Of a stretch of 64,000 bases of DNA, positions 46,510 to 58,347 are shown piece by piece. This DNA is from Ridgeia piscesae (Eukaryota > Annelida > Polychaeta > Sabellida > Siboglinidae), in the NCBI GenBank assembly GCA_025642075.2, contig JAODUO010001079.1, positions 65,001-129,000 on the forward strand, read 5' to 3'. The notes below the pieces were generated by a model that had not been told where the DNA came from, made no database searches, and saw only the letters and a program-made list of their open reading frames with translations. Position 1 is the stretch's first letter. Each line of letters begins with the position of its first letter. A program made the translations under genes and the position numbers.

Positions 46510-47355
46510 ATGGTAGAAGATATTGACCCTCACATAATAGGTATAACTGAATCTTGGGCCACACCTGATATATCAGATGCTGAATTAGGAATGACAGGGT
46601 ATGTAATGTTTAGGAAAGATAGATTAGGAAGAAGGGGAGGCGGAGTTATTTTATATATTAAAGAATCCATCCAAGCTTATGAAATAAAATTAGTAAAAGA
46701 AGCAGAATGTGAAGATGCTGTCTGGTGTAACATAGTTACAGGAAAGTCAACATTAACTGTTGGGTTAGTGTATCGGAGTCCAAACATAAGCATGGAAGAG
46801 AATGAAAAAATACATAACGCTATCAAAGAAGTGAGTAAACGGGACTGTATTATTATGGGGGATTTTAACCATGGGCATATACAGTGGACATCTCTACAGA
46901 GTACCGGGAGAGAGGATCAAGAGTTTTTAAATTTAGTACAAGATAGTTTCCTTTCTCAACATGTGTTAGAACCAACCAGGGGCGAGAACGTGTTAGACAT
47001 AGTATTGAGCTCACAGAAGGAATTTGTTGATAATGTCAAGATATGTGAGCCACTGGGGTGTAGTGATCACAACCAAATACATTTTATCATCAAAGTAAAG
47101 GGAGAACGGAATAGAAAAATAAGGTACAGGAAAATTTTTCACAAAGGAAGATATAAGGACATGAGGGAATATTTAGCAAAGATAGACTGGAATAACACAC
47201 TGAAGAATAAGACAGCAACAGAATGCTGGAATATTTTAAAGAGTGAAATTGACTGCGTCGTTGACAAATTTGTCCCCTTGAAAAAACAGGGAAACGGTCA
47301 AAGAAGAAACACTTATCGAAGGAAGCCATTAGAAAAATCAAGTACAAGCAAATGA
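46510..47355 (+). pseudogene. CR1-like ORF2 endonuclease, copy 2
   Basis: Encodes the endonuclease with GITESW, GDFNHGHIQW and SDHNQIHF. The first in-frame ATG falls inside the domain; the conserved start (KCVCLNARS) lies upstream at about 46450, so the true ORF2 start is earlier. The frame is lost near 47292, where a G-run is one base shorter than in the inverted copy of the same region. Confidence 0.85.
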
Positions 47356-48305
47356 TGTGGAAGACATATAGACATACCGGAAGTGAAGAAGACTATAGCA
47401 TTTATAAAGAAGCACTTAATCAAGCTACAGCTGAAATTAGAAATTCAAAGAGAAGCTACGAACAAAAAATAGCTTTTAATATAAAACATGACAGCAAGAG
47501 TTTTATGCGTATGTTCGAAGTAAACAGAAAGTTCAGGATAAGGTCGGTCCTCTAGAAAGTAGTGATGGAAACATAATAACAGAGGGATTCTTAATGGCAG
47601 AAAACCTAAATGAGTACTTTAGTTCGGTGTTTACCAGGGAAGATATTAGTATATTACCAGTACTTGAGACTAAGTTCGAAGGGAGAGAGTTTGACTATTT
47701 AGGACAACTAATTGTAACCCCAACAATGGTAGCTATGAAAATAAGAGATATGAAGGATAGTAAATCACCTGGAGTAGATGGGATTCCTCCCAAATTACTA
47801 TTGGAAATTGTAGAACAAATCAGCATACCGCTTGCAGCAGTGTTCAATTTGTCATTAGAGGAGGGAATAGTTCCGTTAGAATGGAAGGAAGCAAACATTA
47901 TACCATTATTTAAAAAAGGTTCGAGAAACAAGTCAGAGAACTATAGACCAGTGAGTTTAACATCGGTGATTTGCAAACTATTAGAAAGACTAATTAAAGA
48001 TCACCTGGTTGATTTTCTTGTTAAAAATAAATTGATAAACCCATCTCAACATGGGTTTTTAAAAGCGAGGTCATGCTTAACAAATATGTTATGTTTTTTG
48101 GAAGATGTCACAAAGTGGCTAGATGAGGGATCACCAGTAGATATAATCTACTTGGATTTTAAAAAAGCCTTTGACAAAGTGCCACACCAAAGACTACTAC
48201 TTAAACTAAAGGCCCATGGCATAGGAAATGGAATGATCAACTGGATAGAAAAATGGCTTATTGGTAGAAGACAAAGAGTAGTAGTTGATGGGGAGGTTTC
48301 AAACT
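47246..48305 (+). repeat. Left arm of a large palindrome inside the LINE
   Basis: 1060 bp covering the end of the endonuclease linker and the RT fingers. It is the reverse complement of 48411-49472. The only differences I noticed between the arms are single-base length changes in homopolymers (GGG/GGGG and A6/A7). Both arms share a frameshift (one T fewer in the T-run of the KSF region than copy 1), so the duplication came after that mutation. Confidence 0.9.
47594..48305 (+). pseudogene. CR1-like ORF2 reverse transcriptase front half, plus-strand arm
   Basis: Contains MAENLNEYFSSVFTREDIS, KSPGVDGIPPKLL, NYRPVSLTSV, SQHGFLKARSCLTNML and YLDFKKAFDKVPHQRL. It ends at VVVDGEVSN, where the sequence turns into the opposite strand, so the catalytic Asp-Asp box is not reached. 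Confidence 0.85.
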
Positions 48306-48410
48306 TCAACACCTTGCTTGTTATGTCATCATCCAAACCATTGATATATATTAAGAATAAAATAGGTCCCAGTACTGATCCCTGCGGTACTCCACTCAAA
48401 ACCGGTTTCC
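48306..48410 (-). other. Palindrome spacer carrying minus-strand RT sequence
   Basis: 105 bp that on the minus strand continue the right arm into SGVPQGSVLGPILFLIYING and stop just before the expected FADD box. The sequence then flips at the homologous AAGTTTGAAAC string. Confidence 0.85.
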
Positions 48411-49472
48411 AGTTTGAAACCTCCCCATCAACTACTACTCTTTGTCTTCTACCAATAAGCCATTTTTCTATCCAGTTGATCATTCCATTTCCTATGCCAT
48501 GGGCCTTTAGTTTAAGTAGTAGTCTTTGGTGTGGCACTTTGTCAAAGGCTTTTTTTAAAATCCAAGTAGATTATATCTACTGGTGATCCCTCATCTAGCC
48601 ACTTTGTGACATCTTCCAAAAAACATAACATATTTGTTAAGCATGACCTCGCTTTTAAAAACCCATGTTGAGATGGGTTTATCAATTTATTTTTAACAAG
48701 AAAATCAACCAGGTGATCTTTAATTAGTCTTTCTAATAGTTTGCAAATCACCGATGTTAAACTCACTGGTCTATAGTTCTCTGACTTGTTTCTCGAACCT
48801 TTTTTAAATAATGGTATAATGTTTGCTTCCTTCCATTCTAACGGAACTATTCCCTCCTCTAATGACAAATTGAACACTGCTGCAAGCGGTATGCTGATTT
48901 GTTCTACAATTTCCAATAGTAATTTGGGAGGAATCCCATCTACTCCAGGTGATTTACTATCCTTCATATCTCTTATTTTCATAGCTACCATTGTTGGGGT
49001 TACAATTAGTTGTCCTAAATAGTCAAACTCTCTCCCTTCGAACTTAGTCTCAAGTACTGGTAATATACTAATATCTTCCCTGGTAAACACCGAACTAAAG
49101 TACTCATTTAGGTTTTCTGCCATTAAGAATCCCTCTGTTATTATGTTTCCATCACTACTTTCTAGAGGACCGACCTTATCCTGAACTTTCTGTTTACTTC
49201 GAACATACGCATAAAACTCTTGCTGTCATGTTTTATATTAAAAGCTATTTTTTGTTCGTAGCTTCTCTTTGAATTTCTAATTTCAGCTGTAGCTTGATTA
49301 AGTGCTTCTTTATAAATGCTATAGTCTTCTTCACTTCCGGTATGTCTATATGTCTTCCACATCATTTGCTTGTACTTGATTTTTCTAATGGCTTCCTTCG
49401 ATAAGTGTTTCTTCTTTGACCGTTTCCCCTGTTTTTTCAAGGGGACAAATTTGTCAACGACGCAGTCAATTT
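48411..49472 (-). repeat. Right arm of the large palindrome
   Basis: The inverted copy of the left arm. In this arm the linker frame (KKQGKRSKKKHLSKEAI, minus strand) is intact because the G-run has four bases. The RT frame instead breaks at DFKKSL because of one extra A. After 49472 the sequence returns to plus orientation with the downstream part of ORF2. Confidence 0.9.
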
Positions 49473-49479
49473 TGGAAAG

Positions 49480-50004
49480 TGTAAGTGCCTTCACACAGGA
49501 CATGGGAATGAAGATGCACAATATACAATGGGTGATACTGTACTAAATACTACCTCAAAGGAAAAGGACTTAGGGTTAACTATTAGTGCTGACATGAAGG
49601 TATCAGAGCAGTGTGGAATTGCAGCAGCGAAGGGAAACCAAATTCTTGGATTAATTAGGCGAAATATAGTGTACAAAGAAAAAGAACTAATAATACCGCT
49701 GTATAAAACAATAGTTAGGCCTCACTTAGAATATTGTATACAAGCATGGAGGCCATATCGCAAGAAGGATATTGATATGCTAGAAAGAGTACAAAGGAGA
49801 GCAACCAAAATGATACCAAAACTCAGGAATATTAGTTATGAAATGCGTCTAAAAGAATGTGGCTTAACAACACTAGAAACCAGAAGATTGAGAGGAGATC
49901 AGATTGAGGTGTTTAAAATATTGAATGGATATGAAAATATTGACAGAAATATTTTTTCACAGTCAAGGAAGAGAGAAGGACTAGAGGACATGGAGCTACA
50001 TTAG
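49480..50004 (+). pseudogene. CR1-like ORF2 reverse transcriptase thumb and C-terminus
   Basis: Begins FGKCKCLHTGHG and runs through KEKDLGLTISADMK, YKTIVRPHLEYC and RVQRRATKMIP to KREGLEDMELH, the usual C-terminal region of CR1-like ORF2. The palm with the Asp-Asp box is absent between the palindrome and this segment. Confidence 0.85.
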
Positions 50005-50211
50005 CAAAGAAGCAGTGTAGACTAGATATTAGAAAATTTTCATTTTCACAAAGAACAGTAAACGAATGGAACAGATTATCAGCTGATTGTGTAGGTGCTA
50101 GCAGTGTTAATATATTTAAAAATAAAATTGACATATACCTAAGAAGGGCGGGGTATACTTAGATAGATAGGTTGGACTCTCGATAAGCCAAATGGCTTCC
50201 TAGTCCACCTG

Positions 50212-50236
50212 CCATCTAGAGTGAATCTCTAGGTGG
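50212..50236 (+). other. LINE 3'-terminal stem-loop (copy 2)
   Basis: CCATCTAGAG / CTCTAGGTGG stem with a TGAAT loop, 24 nt before the element end. It is the same structure as in copy 1. Confidence 0.7.
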
Positions 50237-50260
50237 CAATCTTGTTAAATCTTGTTAAAT

Positions 50261-53200
50261 CTATAGGAAGATGGTTCGAATACTCTAATGTAGTATTCTA
50301 TAGTAAGAAATCTCCGATACTCTAATGTAGTAGTCTACACGAACATTCCTGGGATACTCTAATGTAACAGTCTATGCAAGATGACTTGGATACTCTAATG
50401 TGGTAGGCTATGCGATGATGATTGGGATACTCTAAGGTAATAATCTATGCAACATTACTGGAATACCCAAAGGTACTAGTCTATGCGAAGATGACTGGAA
50501 CTCTCTAAACTATTAGTCTATGCGAATATGGCAAGGATCCTCTAAGGTAATAGTCTATGCAAGATGACAGGTACACTCTAATGTAGTTGTCTATGCAAGA
50601 TGATTGGGACACTCTAATGTAGTAGTCTATGCAAGATAACTGGAATTCCCTAAGGTTGTAGTCTATGCGAAGATGACAGGGACAGTCTAATGTAGTAGTC
50701 AATGCATATGACTGAAACACTCCAATGTAGTAGTCTATAGTCTACGCTAGATGACTGCGACACTCTAATGTAGAAGTTTATGCGAAGATGACTGGGATAC
50801 TCTAATGTAGAAGTCTATGCGAAGATGACTGGGATACTCTAATGTAGTAGTCTATGCAAGATAACTGGAATTCCCTAAGGTTGTAGTCTATGCGAAGATG
50901 ACAGGGACAGTCTAATGTAGTAGTCAATGCAAGATAACTTGGATACTCTAATGTAGTAGTCTATGGAAGATGACTGGGATACTCCAAGGTATTAGTCCAT
51001 GCGAAGATGACTGGGATACTCTAAAGGTATTAGTCCATGCGAAGATGACTGGAATACTCTAATATAGTAGTCTATGCGAAGATGACTGGGATACTCTAAC
51101 GTAATAATCTATGCGAACATGACTGGATACTCTACTGTAGTAATATATGCGAAGATGACCGGACACTCAAATGTAGTAGTCCATACAAAGATGACTGGGA
51201 CACATTAAAGTAGTAGCCTATGCAAGATGACTGTGATATTCTAATGTAGTAGTCAATGCAAGATGATTGGGATTCACTAAGGTAGTATTCTATGCGAAGA
51301 TGACTGGGACACTCTAAAGTATTAATTTATGCGAAGATGACAGGGATACTCTAACGAAGAAGTCTATGGAAGATGACTGGTATACTCTAAGGTAGAAGTC
51401 TATCCGAAGATGACTGGGACATTCTAATGTAGTAGTCTGTGCAAGATAACTTGGATACTCAAATATAGTAGTCTATTCTCTACGTTAGATGACTGGGACA
51501 CTCTAATGTAGAAGTCTGTGCAAGATGACTGGGATACTCTAAGGTAGTAGTCTATCCGAAGTTCACTGCGATACTCTAATGTAGCAGTATATACGAAGAA
51601 GACAGGGACACTCTAATGTAGTAGTTCATGCGAAGATAACTGAGATACTCGAATGTAGTAGTCTATACGAAGATGACTGGGATACTCTAAAGTAGTAGTA
51701 TATGCGAAGATGACTTCGATACTCTAATGTAGTAGTCTATGTAAGATAACTGGGATACTCTAAGGTAGTAGTTTATGCAAGATGACTAGGATACTCTAAT
51801 GTAGTAGTCTATGCAAGACGACTGGGACACTTTAATGTAGTGTTCTATGCAAGATGTCTGGGACACTCTAAAGTAGCAGTCTATGCGAAGATAGCAAGGA
51901 TATACTTTAATATAGTAGTCTATGCAAGATGAATGGTATACCCTAAGGTTGTAGTCTATGCGAAGATAACTGGGACACTCCAATGTAGTAGTCAATGCAT
52001 ATGACTGGGACAATCTAATGAAGTAGTCTATGCGAAGATGAATGGGATACTCTAAGGTAATAGTCTATACAAGATGACAGGTACACTCTAATGTAGTAGT
52101 CTATGCAAGATGATTGGGACACTCTAATGTAGCTGTCTATGCAAGATAGCTGGAATACCCTAAGATAGTAGTCTATGTAAGACGACGGGGACACCATAAT
52201 GTAGTGTTCTATGCAAGATAAATGGAACACTCTAATTGTGTATTATATGCAAGATGATTGGGATACTCTAAGGTAGTTGTCTATGCGAAGATGACTGGGA
52301 CACTTTGAGTAAGTAGTAGTCAATGCATATGACTGGGACACTCTAATGTAGTAGTCTATTCGACATGACTTAGACACTCTAATTTAGTAGTCTATGCAAG
52401 ATGACAGGTACAATCTAATCTAGTAGTCCACGCAAGATAACTGGGACATTCTGATGTAGTGTTCTATGCAACATGACTGGGACACTCTAATGTAGCAGTC
52501 TATGTGAAGATTACTGGGACACTCTAATGTAGTAGTCAATGCAAGATAACTTCGATATTCTAATGTACCAGTATATGCAAGATGACTGGGATAATCTGGT
52601 GTAGTAGTCTATGCGAAGATGACTGGGATACGCTAATGTAGTAGTCTATATGAAAAAGACTAGGATACACTACTGTAGTAGTCTATGCGAAGATGACTGG
52701 GTTATTTTAATGTAGTAGTCTACAAGAAGATGACTGGGATACTCTAATGTAGCATTCTATGCAAGCTGACTTAGATACTCTAATATCGTACTATATACGA
52801 AGATGACTCGGTTACTAAAATATAGTAGTCTATGCGCAGATGACAGGAATACTCTCTGGTTGAAGTATGTGCAAGATAATTTGGATACCCTAACGTTGTA
52901 TTCTATGTAAGATCTGTGGGATACTCTAACGTAATAGTTTATGCAAGATGACTTGGGAAATCTAGTGTAGTCGTCTATGCAAGATGACAGGTACATTCTG
53001 ACATTGTAATCTATGCAATATGGCTGGGACACTCTAATGTTGTGTTCTATACAAGAAGACTGGGATACTCTTAGGTAGTAGTCTATTGAAGATGACTGAG
53101 ATATTCTAATATAGTAGTCTATGCGAAGATGACTGGGACACTCTAATGTAGTGTTCTATGCAAGATGACTGGGACAATCTAATGTAGTAGTCTATGCAAG

Positions 53201-56200
53201 ATGACTTGAATACTCTAATATAGTAGTCTATGCAATATGACAGGTACACTCTAACGTAGTACTGTTTGCAATATGACTGGGATACTCTAATGTAGTGTTC
53301 TATACAAGAAGACTGGGACACTCTAAGGTAGTAGTCTATAGAAGATGACTGAGATATTATATCGTATTAATCTATAGAAAGTTGACTGGGATACTCTAAT
53401 GTAGTAAATTATTAAAGATGACAGGGATACTCTAATATAGTAGTCTATTCGAAGATGACTGGGATACTCTAATATCGTAGTCTATGCGAAGATGACTAGG
53501 ACACTCTAATGTAGTGTTCTATGCAAGATGACTGGGACAATCTAATGTTGTAGTCTATGCAAGATGACTTGAATACTCTAATGTAGTAGTCTAAGCAAGA
53601 TGACTGGGATACGCTAAGGTAGTAGTCTATGCGAAAATGACTGGATACTCTACTGTAGTAATATATGCGAAGATGACCGGGACACTCAAATGTAGTAGTC
53701 CATATGAAGATGACTGGGACACATTAAAGTAGTAGCCTATGCAAGATGACTGTGATATTCTAATGTAGTAGTCAATGCAAGATGATTGGGATTCACTAAG
53801 GTAGTATTCTATGCGACTGGGACACTCTAAAGTATTAATCTATGGAAGATGACTGGTATACTCTAAGGTAGAAGTCTATCCGAAGATGACTAGGACATTC
53901 TAATGTAGTAGTCTGTGCAAGATAACTTGGATACTCAAATATAGTAGTCTATTCTCTACGTTAGATGACTGGGACACTCTAATGTAGAAGTATGTGCAAG
54001 ATGACTGGGATACTCTAAGGTAGTAGTCTATCCGAAGTTCACTGCGATACTCTAATGTAGCAGTATATACGAAGAAGACAGGGATACTCTAATGTAGTAG
54101 TTCATGCGAAGATGACTGAGATACTCGAATGTAGTAGTCTATGCGAAGATGACTGGGATACTCTAATGTAGTAGTATATGCGAAGATGACTGGGATACTC
54201 TAATGTTGTAGTCAATGCGAAGATGACTGGGATACTCTAATGTTGTAGTCAATGCGAAGATGACTGGGATACTCTAATGTTGTAGTCTATGCAAGATGAC
54301 TGGGATAATCTAATGTAGTAGTCTATGCAAGATGACTTGAACACTGTAATGTAGTAGTCTATGCAAGATGACAGGTACAGTCTAACGTAGTAGTCTTTCC
54401 AAGATGACTGGGACATTCTAATGTAGTAGTCTAAGCAAGATGACAGGGATACTCTAAGGTAGTATTCTATGCGAAGATGACTGAGATATTCTATGGTAGT
54501 AGTCTATAGGAAGATGACTCGGATACTCTAATGTAGTATTCTATACTAAGAAGTCTCCGATACTCTAATGTAATAGTCTATACGAACATTACTGGGATAC
54601 TCTAATGTAACAGTCTATGCAAGTTGACTTGGATACTCTAATGTGGTATTCTATGCGAAGATGATTGGGATACTCTAAGGTAATAGTCTATGCAAGATGA
54701 CAGGTACACTCTAATGTAGTAGTCTATGCAAGATGACAGGTACACTCTAATGTAGTACTCTATGCAAGATGACAGGTACACTCTAATGTAGTACTCTATG
54801 CAAGATGACAGGTACACTCTAATGTATTAGTCTATGCAAGATAACTGTAATACCCTAAGGGAGGAGTCTATGCGAAGAAGAATGGGACACTCTAAAGTAT
54901 TAGTCCATGCGAATATGCAAGATGACTGGGACACTTTAATGTAATAGTCAATGAAAGGTGACAGGGACACTCTATTGTTGTAGTCTATGCGAAGATGACT
55001 GGAATATTCTAATGTAGTAGTCTGTTCATGGTGACAGGTACACTGTTATGTAGTAGTCTATGCAAAATCACTGGGATACTGTAATGTAGTAGTCTAAACG
55101 AAGAAAACTGGGTTACTCTAATGTAGCAGTTCATGCGAAGATGACTTGGACACTCTAATGTAGTAGTCATTGCAAGATAACCTGGATACTCTAATGTAGT
55201 AGTCTAGTCTACGCAAATATGAATGGGACCCTTTAATGTTGTAGTCTATGTGAAGATGACTGGGATACTCCAATATAATAGTCTATGCAAGTTGACTGGG
55301 ACACTCTAAAGTTTTAGACTATACGAAGAAGACTGGGATACGCTAATGTAGTAGCCTATACGAAAAAGACAGGGATACTCTACTACTGTAGTAGTCTATG
55401 CGAAGATTACTGGGATACTCTAATGTAGTAGTCTACACGAAGATGACTGGGATACTCTAATGTAGTATTCTATGAAGATGACTTGGACACTCTAATATAG
55501 TGTTCTATGCAATATGTCTTGGACACTCTACTGTAGTTGTCTACGCGAAGATGACTAGGATTTCCTAATTTAGGTAGTAGTCTGCACGAAGATGACTGGG
55601 ATAATCTGGTGTAGTAGTCTATGCGAAGATGACTGGGATACCCTAATGTAGTAATCTATAGGAAAATGACTCGGATACTCTGATATAGTAGTCTATGCGA
55701 AGATGACAGGGATAATCTAACGTAATAGTGTATGAAGATGACTGGGACACACTAATGTAGTGTTCTATACAAGATGACTGGGACAATCTAATGTAATAGT
55801 CTATGCAATATAAATGGAATACCCTAAAGTAATAGTCTATGCAAAGATGACTGGGACACTCTAAATTATTTGTCTTTGCGAAGATGGCAGGAATACTCTA
55901 ATGTAGTAGTTTGTGCAAGCTGATTTGGATACTCTAATGTAGTAGTCTCTGCGAAGATGACAGGGATACTCTAAGCTATTATTCTATACAAGATGACTTG
56001 GATACTCTAAAGTTGTTGTCTATGTAAGATCTCTGGGATACTCTAATGTAATAGTCTATGCAAGATTATAGGTACACTATAATGTAGTAGTGTATGCAAG
56101 ATGACTGGGACATTCTAATATAATGTTCTATGCAAGATGACTGGGACACTGGTGTAATAGTCTATGCAAGATGACTGGAATACTCTAAGGTAGTAGTCTA

Positions 56201-57150
56201 TGCGATGATGGCTGGGATATTCTATGGTAATAGTCTATTCGAAGATGACTGGGATATTCTAATGTAGCAATCTATGCAAGTTGACTTGGATTCTCTAATG
56301 TAGTAGTCTATGCGAAGATGACAGGGATACTCTATTGCAGTATTCTATGCAAGATGACAGGGATACTCTATTGCAGTATTCTATGCAAGATGACTGGGAC
56401 ACTCTAATGTAATAGTCTATGCAAGATACCTGGGATACTCTAAGGTTGTAGTCTATCCGAAGATGACAGGGACACTCTAAACTATTAGTCTATGCGAAGA
56501 TGGCAGGGATACCCTAATGTAGTAGTCTATGCAAGATGACTGGGATACTCTTAACTAGTAATCTATACAAATATGACTGGGACACTCTAATGTAGTTGTC
56601 TATGCGAAGATGAATGGTATACTCTTATGTAGTGTTCTATAAAAAAATGACTGGGACACTCTAATGTAGTAGTCTATGCAAGATGACTGGGATACTCTAA
56701 GGTAGCAGTCTATACAAGCTGATTTAGATACTCTAATGTAGTACTCTATACGAAAATGTCTCGGATACTCTAATATAGTAGTCTAAGCGAAGATGACAGG
56801 GATACTGTAAGGTAGAAGTATGTGGAAGATAACTTGTATACACTAACGTAGTAGTCTATGAAGATGACTGGGACACACTAATGTAGTGTTCTATGCAAGA
56901 TGACTGGGATACTCCAATGTAGTTGTCTATGCGAAGGTTACTGGGAAACTCTAATGTAGTAGTCTATAGTATATGCAAGATGACTGGGACACTCTAATGT
57001 AGTAGTCTATGCAAAGATGACTGGGACACTCTAATGTAGTAGTCTATGCAAAGATGACTGGGATACTCTAATGTAGTAGTATATGCAAGATGACTGTGAT
57101 ACTCTAATGTAGTAGTCTATGCGGAGATGACTGGGATACTCTAATGTAGT
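50261..57150. repeat. Degenerate 36/37-bp satellite, right block
   Basis: A continuation of the left block after the LINE: 36/37-bp units with strong divergence. Longer duplicated segments are visible: 44246-44530 resembles 50391-50665, and 51115-51660 resembles 53635-54135. The segment 54478-54670 corresponds to the two LINE flanks joined. The end near 57150 is abrupt. Confidence 0.95.
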
Positions 57151-57380
57151 GATGATTTCTTGGTTCATGTTATTTAGTAAATTTACTTCTCGAGAAACTT
57201 TGTTTTTGTTTTCTGAATATTTCATGTGACACGACTGTGAAAATCAATCCACATACGAAGGCTGTGAGATGCTAAATTTATTAAATGACCGATGTAGTAT
57301 CCGCCTATCCTCAAACCTTTGGATTTCCAGATCAGTCTTCAGTGTATGGTTTTCGGGCGTTGCCGTAAACAGCTTGAGTG
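57151..57380 (+). promoter_or_regulatory. 5' flank of the putative secreted-protein exon
   Basis: Unique sequence between the satellite and the start codon. Acceptor-like strings (ggatttccag, gtcttcag) occur at about 57320-57345, which would make part of it an intron before the coding exon. No TATA box is obvious. Confidence 0.25.
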
Positions 57381-57565
57381 ATGTGGTGCTGTAAACCTAC
57401 TCCTCTCCTGGTGTTGATTTTGTTGCTTTTGTTTATTTGTTTAGGTGAACTATCGCCGAACGTTTTTGGGTATGCGTTTAAATGCATCGTAATCCACAAA
57501 GGCGGTGCAGACCGGTGCTTTTCGACACTTCTTCAACTGGTTCACGACGGTGATGTCGTCCGTCG
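57381..57565 (+). CDS. First coding exon of an unidentified secreted protein
   Basis: ATG at 57381 opens MWCCKPTPLLVLILLLLF, a clear signal peptide, then ICLGELSPNVFGYAFKC and a mature N-terminus with two Cys and HDGDVV. The frame reaches a strong donor (CGTCG then GTGAGT, phase 2), and a stop follows two codons into the intron. This combination of a signal peptide, no internal stop and a consensus donor at the end of the open stretch is what a first coding exon should look like. The next exon was not found, and the family is not recognised. An in-frame GTG one codon upstream is unlikely to be the start. Confidence 0.5.
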
Positions 57566-58237
57566 GTGAGTACCTAACATATCGGTCTGTAGTTATTTGT
57601 TCTTCTTATTTCGCTTCTTGAAGATTATCACTACCTTTGCGTTATTTCATGATGTGGGTATTCGTCTTTCTGATAGTGTCCAACTTAGCAAGTGTCTTCG
57701 AAATGGTATCGTCCCCTGTTTTAATGGCTCGATGTTTATATGGTCGATACCTGATGCTGTATAATACTTTATATCTTTGAGTTTAGTGCTGTTTCCCATG
57801 GTGCTACAAAGTCAATAACAAATTATGTAGACCTCCCATACACACTCGACGTTCTCGGTAAAACACCACGTATCTGGCATTGTTGCAATGTTAGATGTCT
57901 CGAATGTTGACAACGTACATGTTGCAATGGAGCGGCCAGTTTACGGTGAAACAAGGGCATTCATCGATAGTTCCCCATCGCCATAGGTCACTCGCCTTAT
58001 GCGGCCATTTTTGGTTTGCTGGTGAATGGTTGGCCGTATAAGAAGGGAACTACTATATACGCCTATATTATAATAATCTGTTCACTGTCGTATAGATCAA
58101 ATATAATTTAGGCCGTGGATATTGCACCGACAGTCGGTCTATTAACGCACGACTATTGCACCGACAGTCGATTTGGACCAAACCTATTCCAAAATAGGGA
58201 TGTGAGGTTGTCGCCGCTGCGTGACCTTAACAATGGG

Positions 58238-58254
58238 AGTCCAATAATTGGACT
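58238..58254. repeat. Short perfect inverted repeat
   Basis: AGTCCAAT and ATTGGACT flank a single A. A TATA-like string (tgtataaaac) follows at once. Confidence 0.6.
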
Positions 58255-58267
58255 TGTATAAAACGTA

Positions 58268-58320
58268 TTACCCTGACTCTAACCCTTTCACTAACCCTAA
58301 ACATGCCCCTAACCCTAACC
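58268..58320. repeat. Degenerate telomere-type (CTAACCC)n motifs
   Basis: Five imperfect CTAACCC/CTAACC motifs within about 53 bp (for example ctaaccctaaacatg, and cctaaccctaacc at the end), like short interstitial copies of the animal TTAGGG telomere repeat. The run is too short and degenerate to be a real telomere. Confidence 0.5.
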
Positions 58321-58347
58321 GGCCAGTGCTCGACATTAGCACTGGCC
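58321..58347. repeat. Perfect 10-bp hairpin
   Basis: GGCCAGTGCT and AGCACTGGCC flank a 7-nt loop (CGACATT). A second inverted pair, GGCCCGA...TCGGGCC, lies just downstream at about 58354-58386. The function is unknown. Confidence 0.65.

Larger units (their letters stand above)
44698..50260 (+). mobile_element. CR1-like LINE, copy 2, near full length with an internal palindrome
   Basis: This plus-strand non-LTR element is inserted in the 36/37-bp satellite. It shows the 5' UTR, ORF1 (finger plus SGNH), ORF2 (endonuclease, RT front half), an inverted duplication of the RT region, the RT thumb and C-terminus, a 3' UTR with a stem-loop, and a 3' end made of two TTGTTAAATC-type repeats. Both edges are fixed by a paralogous empty site at about 54478-54670. 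Without the extra 1.17 kb it would be about 4.4 kb, a usual full length. It carries several frameshifts, so it is probably inactive. Confidence 0.93.

Noticed and set aside
43377..57150. CRISPR-like array of 36/37-bp repeats
   Set aside because: Units are directly adjacent with no unique spacers, are strongly diverged, and the setting is an animal genome.
58268..58320. A chromosome end
   Set aside because: The telomere-like motifs are few, degenerate and internal, with ordinary sequence on both sides.
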